This document shows, piece by piece, positions 1 to 4,869 of a DNA stretch of 5,993 nt. Source of the stretch: an uncultured Clostridia bacterium (GTDB lineage: Bacteria; Bacillota; Clostridia; Lachnospirales; Lachnospiraceae); NCBI GenBank assembly GCA_946611595.1, contig CAMODY010000108.1:1-5993 (forward strand), given 5' to 3'. The number at the start of each line of letters is the position of its first letter. Position 1 is the stretch's first letter. Both the position numbers and the translations under genes were made by a program. The notes below the pieces were generated by a model. That model worked only from the letters and a program-made list of their open reading frames with translations. It had not been told where the DNA came from and did no database searches.

Positions 1-13
1 TTTGCATATCAAT

Positions 14-43
14 AGAGACTGCCGCCCGCAAGCAGCAGTCTCT
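14..43 (-). terminator. Stem-loop after the flavoprotein gene, possible weak terminator
   Basis: AGAGACTGC (14-22) and GCAGTCTCT (35-43) are perfect 9-bp inverted arms around a 12-nt loop, in which two more G-C pairs (24/33 and 25/32) can form. The hairpin lies about 30 nt past the stop of the minus-strand gene, where a terminator is expected. There is no U-tract: reading on the minus strand, the bases after the stem are ATTGATATGC. It may be a weak or factor-assisted terminator, or an mRNA 3'-end stabilising hairpin. Confidence 0.5.
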
Positions 44-74
44 GAATAGAAAAATGAACTTTTTAAGTTTTGAA

Positions 75-1025
75 TTAAACTTCGATGGTCGGGAATTTGA
101 TCTCTTTGTATTTTGCAATCTTTTCTTTAACGGTCGGATCCTCTTCCATCTGTTTAAGGAATGCGATTCTTGTAGCAACGATCTCATCTAAATGATATCC
201 ACGAGCTTCATCAACGTTACGGTCTCTGCAAAGTCCGTTCTCAGCAAGAACGAAGTTACCATCTTTCAGCTCAAGACCTGCGCCGCAAACTGCACATTCA
301 TACGGGAATTTGATTCCATCCCAGTGCTCATCGCCTCTGAATACAAGACCGCCGTGGCAGTTCGGGCAAAGACCGAAGTCCGGATCGCCGAGCCATGTAC
401 GCTCTTCAACCGGAGTCTGGATTGCTTTTACGATGTTCTCGCCCATCTTGTGAACTCTGTCGATGTGATCCTGACGGACAACGATGTTACCAGGACGGCC
501 AACTCTGGTTACCAGATACTGGTCAACAACTCTTACAGAGTTTGTGAACATGGTTGCGCCAAGAACTTCAAGACCGAATCCCTGCCAGTCGTGGCAAGAT
601 CCGCCGACTGCGATAAGACCTGCTACCATGTTCGGGTTTTCTTTTACTGCACCGATCTTTAATCTGAATGCAAGCTCATATGCTAAGAATCTCTGAGCAA
701 ATTTCAGATATAAGGAACTTGGTGTAAGGTCATATGTCGGACATCCGACGATAAGACCGTTGCAAGTCTGGAATACATCCATGATCTTATCCATATCGTC
801 TTTGTTCTTCAGAACGCAGCCCGGATAATCTTTTCTCTTGCCCATTGCTACATCGCCCATCATCATTGTGCAGGACTCGCATCCTGTACATGGAAGGATG
901 TTGTAATCAAACAGGTTGATAAAAATAACCTCTGCGCCTTTTTCCTGAGCAGCAAGAAGAGCTTCTTTTACTGCAATGTCGCTGTTGCCGTTGTGTCTTC
1001 CGGCACTGATACCTAAAACCTTCAT
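75..1025 (-). CDS. Flavodoxin-fold NAD(P)H-dependent FMN reductase / iron-sulfur flavoprotein-like, with C-terminal zinc ribbon
   Basis: This 316-residue cytoplasmic protein is probably an FMN-dependent electron-transfer oxidoreductase of the NADPH-dependent FMN reductase superfamily; the physiological partner is unknown. The N-terminus MKVLGISAGR, followed by HNGNS (to residue 15), forms the FMN phosphate loop after beta-strand 1. GCPTYDLTPSSLYLKFAQR (94-112) matches the family's second flavin-contact segment. C46, C49 and C52 (CTGCESC) plus C70 resemble the compact cysteine motif that binds a [4Fe-4S] cluster in archaeal and clostridial iron-sulfur flavoproteins, but the last spacing is 17 residues rather than the usual 4-7. 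Beyond the flavodoxin domain, C220/C223 and C244/C247 form a CxxC-x20-CxxC zinc-ribbon-like module, then a charged helical tail. The start is supported by AAGGAG seven bases upstream. The gene is monocistronic within the window and divergent from the methyltransferase. Family assignment is firm; cluster and zinc binding are inferred from spacing. Confidence 0.87.
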   Translation of the reverse strand: MKVLGISAGRHNGNSDIAVKEALLAAQEKGAEVIFINLFDYNILPCTGCESCTMMMGDVAMGKRKDYPGCVLKNKDDMDKIMDVFQTCNGLIVGCPTYDLTPSSLYLKFAQRFLAYELAFRLKIGAVKENPNMVAGLIAVGGSCHDWQGFGLEVLGATMFTNSVRVVDQYLVTRVGRPGNIVVRQDHIDRVHKMGENIVKAIQTPVEERTWLGDPDFGLCPNCHGGLVFRGDEHWDGIKFPYECAVCGAGLELKDGNFVLAENGLCRDRNVDEARGYHLDEIVATRIAFLKQMEEDPTVKEKIAKYKEIKFPTIEV

Positions 1026-1032
1026 ACTATTT

Positions 1033-1038
1033 CTCCTT
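1033..1038 (-). promoter_or_regulatory. Ribosome binding site of the flavoprotein gene
   Basis: The minus strand reads AAGGAG here, seven bases before the ATG at 1025-1023. This fixes the start and contrasts with the divergent gene, which has no such site. Confidence 0.85.
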
Positions 1039-1087
1039 CATTTGCATTTTTTCTTCTATTAAATACATTGTATAAACGTGCATACAA

Positions 1088-1116
1088 ATTATATCATTAG
1101 ACATATGGGGGTACAA
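1088..1116 (-). promoter_or_regulatory. Probable sigma-A promoter of the flavoprotein gene
   Basis: On the minus strand, TTGTAC (1116-1111) is followed after 17 bases by a perfect TATAAT (1093-1088). Transcription would start near 1081 and give a leader of about 55 nt. A 5-1-5 palindrome, ATACA-T-TGTAT (1063-1073), lies in that early leader and could be an operator, although AT-rich palindromes this short also arise by chance. The -10 is convincing and the -35 only partly matches consensus. Confidence 0.6.
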
Positions 1117-1181
1117 TCGACAAAAATCGAAAATCTGTCTAAAAAAATGAGGGTTTTATGCGAAAAATAAAGGTTTTTTGA

Positions 1182-1210
1182 TTGACGAAGGTGCGATCAG
1201 GTTTTACAAT
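1182..1210 (+). promoter_or_regulatory. Near-consensus sigma-A promoter abutting the methyltransferase ATG
   Basis: TTGACG (1182-1187) and TACAAT (1205-1210) each match consensus at five of six positions and are separated by exactly 17 bases. The expected start of transcription, six to eight bases past the -10, is 1216-1218. That coincides with the ATG at 1218, so the mRNA would have a 5' leader of zero to two bases. A weaker upstream alternative exists (TTGTAT 1068-1073 with TATCAT 1092-1097), which would give a conventional leader. Confidence 0.65.
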
Positions 1211-1217
1211 ACTGCAC

Positions 1218-2117
1218 ATGAAACGGGATATTTTTAAAGCGATAACGCAAGACCGCATTATGATCTTAGACGGAGCAACAGGCTCCGGGCTGATTTCTGC
1301 CGGCATGCCTGCAAGCGGATGTACAGAACAGTGGGTCTGTGAACACTCGGATGTTCTTGTCAATCTGCAGAAGCAGTATTTAGAAGCGGGCAGCCAGGTC
1401 ATCTATGCGGCGACCTTTGGAGCAAACCGCGCGCGGCTTGCCTCTCAGGGCCTTGCGGATGAGATCGAGCGTTTTAATACCGTTCCGGTTCAGCTTGCGC
1501 GCCAGATCGCAACAGAACGGCAGCATATCGTTGCAGGCGATATCTCCATGACAACGATGATGGCAGATTTTTCCGATGAGGAAGACTTTAAAGAAGTTGT
1601 TGATATATATAAAGAACAGATCGGCTATCTGGTGAAGGCCGGAAGTGAGATCTTGGTCGTAGAGACCATGATCAATCTGGATGAAGCAAGGGCAGCCGTT
1701 ACGGCAGCAAGAGAAGTCTGCGACCTTCCGGTTATGGCATCGATGACGTTTGAAGAAAATGGATTTACGCTCTACGGGGACAGCCCGGAAAAAGCAGCAA
1801 AGGTTTTAATGGAAGCCGGTGCAGATGCCGTCGGAGCAAACTGCTCAACGGGACCTGATAAAATGCTTCCTGTGATCGAGAAGATGGCGGATGCGGTGCC
1901 GCTTCCGATCATTGCAAAACCAAATGCGGGAATTCCGCATCCGGGTCCGAACGGAACGGTGAAATATGACATGTCTGCGGATGAGTTTGCGGTCTCCATG
2001 ACACGGATCATCGAAGCGGGTGCCTGCCTCGTCGGCGGCTGCTGCGGAACGACTCCGGACTACATCCGAAAGCTCTGGTTCCTGGTACAGAACATGTCGT
2101 TTGAATCAAGAAGATAG
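1218..2117 (+). CDS. Stand-alone homocysteine S-methyltransferase domain protein
   Basis: The 299-residue product belongs to the homocysteine S-methyltransferase family (the N-terminal domain of MetH; also betaine and S-methylmethionine methyltransferases). These transfer a methyl group to zinc-activated homocysteine to make methionine. ILDGATGS near the N-terminus is the family's opening motif. The zinc ligands are present: C209 in GANCSTGP and C275/C276 in GGCCGTTP. The protein ends about 23 residues after the CC pair, so the pterin-binding, cobalamin-binding and reactivation domains of full MetH are absent. The methyl donor cannot be read from sequence; it could be a separate corrinoid protein or a small methyl donor. 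An in-frame TTG at 1182 (preceded by AAAGG at 1169-1173) would add 12 residues. I prefer ATG 1218 because family similarity begins there and the TTG lies inside the predicted -35. A terminator follows directly, so the gene is probably monocistronic. Confidence 0.88.
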   Translation: MKRDIFKAITQDRIMILDGATGSGLISAGMPASGCTEQWVCEHSDVLVNLQKQYLEAGSQVIYAATFGANRARLASQGLADEIERFNTVPVQLARQIATERQHIVAGDISMTTMMADFSDEEDFKEVVDIYKEQIGYLVKAGSEILVVETMINLDEARAAVTAAREVCDLPVMASMTFEENGFTLYGDSPEKAAKVLMEAGADAVGANCSTGPDKMLPVIEKMADAVPLPIIAKPNAGIPHPGPNGTVKYDMSADEFAVSMTRIIEAGACLVGGCCGTTPDYIRKLWFLVQNMSFESRR

Positions 2118-2127
2118 ATGGTAATTC

Positions 2128-2161
2128 AATGCCGGCTGCATATCGTAGCTGGCATTTTTTT
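2128..2161 (+). terminator. Rho-independent terminator of the methyltransferase gene
   Basis: AATGCCGGCT (2128-2137) pairs with AGCTGGCATT (2147-2156) with one G-U pair, and the loop can close by two further pairs. A run of seven T (2155-2161) follows, partly overlapping the stem. It starts 11 bases past the stop codon and separates this gene from the surface-protein operon. Confidence 0.92.
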
Positions 2162-2164
2162 GTA

Positions 2165-2183
2165 ATAGATATGTAATATCTAT
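2165..2183. promoter_or_regulatory. Perfect 8-3-8 palindrome, candidate operator
   Basis: ATAGATAT-GTA-ATATCTAT is a perfect inverted repeat with 8-bp arms. It ends five bases before the -10 of the surface-protein promoter and its left arm covers the place where a -35 would be. That position suits a transcription factor dimer acting as repressor or as a replacement for the missing -35. The AT-rich composition raises the chance expectation, so the function is inference. Confidence 0.5.
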
Positions 2184-2184
2184 A

Positions 2185-2193
2185 TGGTATGAT
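2185..2193 (+). promoter_or_regulatory. Extended -10 promoter of the surface-protein operon
   Basis: TG-G-TATGAT fits the extended -10 form (TGnTATAAT) with five of six bases in the hexamer. No recognisable -35 exists at 17-bp spacing, where ATAGAT from the palindrome is found instead. The expected transcript start is near 2200, giving a leader of about 40 nt. Confidence 0.55.
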
Positions 2194-2207
2194 GAATGGA
2201 ATGGTAA

Positions 2208-2217
2208 CTGTTAACAG
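2208..2217. promoter_or_regulatory. Perfect 10-bp palindrome CTGTTAACAG in the early leader
   Basis: CTGTTAACAG is self-complementary and lies roughly 8-18 bases downstream of the predicted transcript start, a common place for a repressor operator. It is too tight to form a useful RNA hairpin, so a DNA-binding role is more likely than an RNA role. I do not recognise it as the site of a specific regulator. Confidence 0.35.
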
Positions 2218-2225
2218 ATTCCTTT

Positions 2226-2236
2226 AAAAGGAGGAG
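2226..2236 (+). promoter_or_regulatory. Strong ribosome binding site of the surface-protein gene
   Basis: AAAAGGAGGAG contains a full AGGAGG (2229-2234). Two ATG codons follow in tandem at 2239 and 2242. The second has the better spacing of seven bases, so the real protein may be one residue shorter than annotated. Confidence 0.85.
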
Positions 2237-2238
2237 TT

Positions 2239-4854
2239 ATGATGAAAAAAACAGCTATATGGAAAGGGCTTGCAGCTTTTGGACTGGTTGCAGTTCTTGT
2301 TCTTACATCTGTTCTGGTATTCCATCAGGCGGATAAGACGATTTATGCTGCAGGCGATACCTATCAGGTTGGATCCGAGGCAGAGCTTCAGGAGGCTATC
2401 GATAAGTATGCAGACAACGATACGATCAAGCTTACGAATTCTGTTACTCTCATGGATACCCATAACCTGAATTTGACAAAATCAGTAACCCTGGATCTGA
2501 ATGGACAAACTTTAGCTTCTGCTCCGGAGTACAACATCATCGAATTTGATGCATCCGGAAAAACGCTGACGATCGTAGACAGCGTAGGTGGCGGTATGCT
2601 TTTAGGTGATGACAACACGATCCATATTGCAGGAAGCGGCAATAGTGTAGCCGTAAATGGCGGTATCTTAATGACAAACCACCGTCAGACGATTTCCGTA
2701 ACCGGCGAGAAGAATACGCTCACAGTCAACGGCGGTGAGATCCGCAACGGTATCTGGGGCGCAGGAATGGATCTGGCAGTCGCTGTTCATGGAGGCGTGA
2801 TCTCAAGTGATGAGACTGCAGTGGAACTTTCCGGTGCAGTAAAATTTGATATGGATGGCGGCGAGATCAAGGCGCATAACCTTGGACTTTCTATCGAGGA
2901 TGAGCTTTTAACTTCTACGGCAAGCAGCTCGCTGACCATAGAGCCGCAGACGGAGACCCTTCCGACAGAGGAAATTACGGATGATACATCAGAAGATGCT
3001 TCGTCCGAAGACGCTTCAGAAGAAGGCTCTGAAGAGAGCGGAGAAGATACTTCGGAAGAGACCAGCGAAGAAACAACGCCGGAAGAGACCACCACCGAAG
3101 AACCGACAACGGAAGAGCCGACCACAGAACAGCCAACACCTCCGGCTCCGAAGCATAATACAAATGCGACGATCAATATCAGCGGCGGCAGCATTACTTC
3201 TGAATATGACTCGGCGATCTTCCTTCCGGAAAAAGGAACGATGATGATCTCCGGCGGTACGATCACAGGACATACGGCAGTTTATCTGCAGTCCGGTCTT
3301 ACCACGATCACGGGCGGTACCTTTATTGCAAACGGCGAAGCAACCCAGTTTGCAGATACCGGTGATTACTCCGGCTGTACCGCAACAGGTGATGCGATCG
3401 TAGCAGAGGCATGTGAAAATGATGCGGGACTGGTACAGCTTGCGATCACGGGCGGAACCTTCATCAGCCAGTATGGAAAGCCGGTTGCAAGTTATCAGGC
3501 ATCCGACGGTCCGGCATGGGCGGACGATACCGCAAAACGTATTGGCGGATTTGTTTCCGGCGGATGGTTCAGCACGAAGGTTGCAAATGCCGGTGATGTA
3601 TATACACAGGATATTCTTGCAAAAGGCTTAAGTGCAACGGAAGCCTGCACAGCAGAAGAAGGCGCGCCGGAAGGTGCTCCGTTCTCACTCGGATATCAGA
3701 TCAGCTTCAACGCAAACGGCGGCGACGAGATCAAAGATATCTATGTTGCTCCGCTTGGAGATGCAGCACATCTTGGAAAACTGAAAGCGTTCCCGACTCC
3801 GAAACGCGCAAACTGCAACTTCAAAGGCTGGTTCGATGCTGCAACAGGCGGCAAAGAAGTAAAGGCCGGCGGTGTTACGGAATTGAAGGCGGATACAACG
3901 CTTTACGCACAGTGGGATGTTGTGCAGTACAAGATCAAATATAACTTAGATGGCGGAAAACTTGCGCAGAAGAATCCGGAAACCTATGCGGCTGATTCTG
4001 CAGAATTTACGCTGACCAATCCGACCAAGGATGGTTTCTACTTCAAAGGCTGGACAGGCACAGGCCTTAAGGAGCCGACACAGAAGGTAACGATTCCGAA
4101 GGGCTCTACCGGTGACCGCGAATACACGGCGAACTGGGGACTTCCGGGCGAAATCAAAAACAGCACGGATGCAAAGACGAATGCCTGCCATGCCCAGATC
4201 GATGATACGATCAAAGACCTTGGCGGAGTTGTCTTAAATGCGGAAGACATGAACCGCGTAAAGAACGGCGAGAGCATTGCGATCCAGTTAAAGGCAACGG
4301 ATGTTTCCACAACCGTAAAGGAAGAGCAGAAAAACATCATTGCACAGGGAATGCCGGAAGGTGATGTGGCAGCAGTTTATCTGGACATGAACCTTTATAA
4401 GACGGTGGGTTCCGACCAGCAAAAAGAAGTCACGAACCCGAAAGGTAATATCACGATCACACTTACAGTTCCGGAAAACCTGTGGCCGAAGACTGGCGAG
4501 AAGAGATTCTTCAGCATCATCCACCTTCACAACGGCCTGGCACAGAGAGTGGATTCGGTATATGACGCAAGCAAACATACCTTGACGTTTAAGACCTCCG
4601 GATTCTCCATCTTTACGCTGACTTATAATGATGAGAAGGCTCCGGAAGATCCGACCACCATTCCGGATGGCGGCGGTAAAGACAAGAAAGAGTCCGGCTC
4701 TATTCTTTCAAGCTGGATCTTCTGGGTGATCCTGGCAGTGGTTGTGATTGCAGTCGTTCTGATCGTTGTCCTTACGACGCTTAAGAAAAAACGCAGTCGT
4801 ACAGACGATGGAGATTATAACGACGATGATTATCCGGATGACAGTGAAGAGTAG
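2239..4854 (+). CDS. Membrane-anchored surface protein: split beta-helix, acidic linker, two InlB-type repeats
   Basis: This 871-residue exported protein is adhesin-like; its ligand is unknown. Residues 1-38 form a signal peptide (KK, hydrophobic core 10-28, possible cleavage near YAA at 36-38). Residues 42-92 resemble the cap and first turns of a pectate-lyase-like right-handed beta-helix, including LDLNGQTL. Repeated V/I-x-V/I-x-GG turns occur with GG near 141, 165, 185, 207, 316, 339, 359 and 405, mostly 20-24 residues apart. An acidic Thr/Ser/Glu/Pro linker (about 235-304) interrupts the helix. Two InlB/Listeria-Bacteroides repeats follow (486-559 and 564-633, each ending in an aromatic A-x-W motif). 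A beta-rich domain (about 640-797) resembles membrane-proximal domains of Firmicutes surface proteins. A Pro/Gly spacer leads to a transmembrane helix (826-848), KKKRSR and an acidic tail. There is no LPXTG motif, so the anchor is the membrane rather than sortase. It is probably the first gene of an operon with the NUDIX-HD gene. Confidence 0.9.
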   Translation: MMKKTAIWKGLAAFGLVAVLVLTSVLVFHQADKTIYAAGDTYQVGSEAELQEAIDKYADNDTIKLTNSVTLMDTHNLNLTKSVTLDLNGQTLASAPEYNIIEFDASGKTLTIVDSVGGGMLLGDDNTIHIAGSGNSVAVNGGILMTNHRQTISVTGEKNTLTVNGGEIRNGIWGAGMDLAVAVHGGVISSDETAVELSGAVKFDMDGGEIKAHNLGLSIEDELLTSTASSSLTIEPQTETLPTEEITDDTSEDASSEDASEEGSEESGEDTSEETSEETTPEETTTEEPTTEEPTTEQPTPPAPKHNTNATINISGGSITSEYDSAIFLPEKGTMMISGGTITGHTAVYLQSGLTTITGGTFIANGEATQFADTGDYSGCTATGDAIVAEACENDAGLVQLAITGGTFISQYGKPVASYQASDGPAWADDTAKRIGGFVSGGWFSTKVANAGDVYTQDILAKGLSATEACTAEEGAPEGAPFSLGYQISFNANGGDEIKDIYVAPLGDAAHLGKLKAFPTPKRANCNFKGWFDAATGGKEVKAGGVTELKADTTLYAQWDVVQYKIKYNLDGGKLAQKNPETYAADSAEFTLTNPTKDGFYFKGWTGTGLKEPTQKVTIPKGSTGDREYTANWGLPGEIKNSTDAKTNACHAQIDDTIKDLGGVVLNAEDMNRVKNGESIAIQLKATDVSTTVKEEQKNIIAQGMPEGDVAAVYLDMNLYKTVGSDQQKEVTNPKGNITITLTVPENLWPKTGEKRFFSIIHLHNGLAQRVDSVYDASKHTLTFKTSGFSIFTLTYNDEKAPEDPTTIPDGGGKDKKESGSILSSWIFWVILAVVVIAVVLIVVLTTLKKKRSRTDDGDYNDDDYPDDSEE
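2941..3150 (+). other. Segment coding for the acidic low-complexity linker inside the beta-helix
   Basis: Residues 235-304 are almost entirely Thr, Ser, Glu, Asp and Pro, moving from Ser/Glu/Asp-rich (248-278) to Thr/Glu/Pro-rich (279-304). It should be an extended, disordered, strongly negative stalk. The base composition (GAA/GAG/ACC/TCx codons) creates long open frames in other readings that are not genes. Confidence 0.85.
3091..3135 (+). repeat. Three tandem 15-bp units coding TTEEP / TTEEP / TTEQP
   Basis: Residues 285-299 are three five-residue units (3091-3105, 3106-3120, 3121-3135). The DNA copies differ at synonymous third positions, so the array is old or selected at protein level and is not a fresh slippage tract. 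Confidence 0.8.
3694..3915 (+). repeat. InlB / Listeria-Bacteroides repeat 1 (protein domain)
   Basis: Residues 486-559 start with YQISFNANGG, carry the central NFKGWFDAATGG motif and end in LYAQW, which is the standard pattern of this small beta-grasp-like repeat in surface proteins. C526 is an unusual cysteine just before the GW motif. Confidence 0.85.
3928..4137 (+). repeat. InlB / Listeria-Bacteroides repeat 2 (protein domain)
   Basis: Residues 564-633 start with YKIKYNLDGG, have FYFKGWTGTG in the centre and end in YTANW. The repeat is divergent from the first at amino-acid level and separated from it by only four residues. Confidence 0.85.
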
Positions 4855-4858
4855 GAAG
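4853..4858 (+). promoter_or_regulatory. Ribosome binding site for the GTG start of the NUDIX-HD gene
   Basis: AGGAAG overlaps the stop codon of the surface-protein gene and lies 11 bases before GTG 4870. The spacing is long and the match moderate, so translation may rely partly on coupling to the upstream gene. Confidence 0.55.
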
Positions 4859-4869
4859 TAAGTTAAGCA

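Noticed and set aside
192..662. Plus-strand open frame of 156 codons within the flavoprotein gene
   Set aside because: It lies antisense to a well-supported conserved protein, and its translation shows no recognisable domain.
1148..1171. Seven-codon frame ATG...TAA upstream of the methyltransferase, considered as a leader peptide for attenuation
   Set aside because: It lies upstream of the best promoter, has no ribosome site, no run of regulatory codons and no following terminator/antiterminator.
1026..1217. SAM (S-box), T-box or cobalamin riboswitch ahead of the methyltransferase
   Set aside because: The region is short, AT-rich and lacks conserved riboswitch core elements or a leader terminator. 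The predicted transcript start leaves no room for one.
2221..2231. CCTTT-A-AAAGG inverted repeat overlapping the ribosome site, considered as an RNA switch
   Set aside because: The loop is too small for the full stem, and the partly opened form has only about three pairs, too weak to mask the ribosome site.
2787..3266. Long minus-strand open frame (159 codons) rich in Ser and Val opposite the surface-protein linker
   Set aside because: It is the antisense shadow of the Glu/Thr-rich linker codons, has no convincing ribosome site, and its composition is explained entirely by the repeated plus-strand codons.
4690..4731. Sortase (LPXTG-like) anchor at the C-terminus of the surface protein
   Set aside because: No LPXTG or similar motif precedes the transmembrane helix; the sequence there is Gly/Lys/Ser spacer, so a plain membrane anchor fits better.
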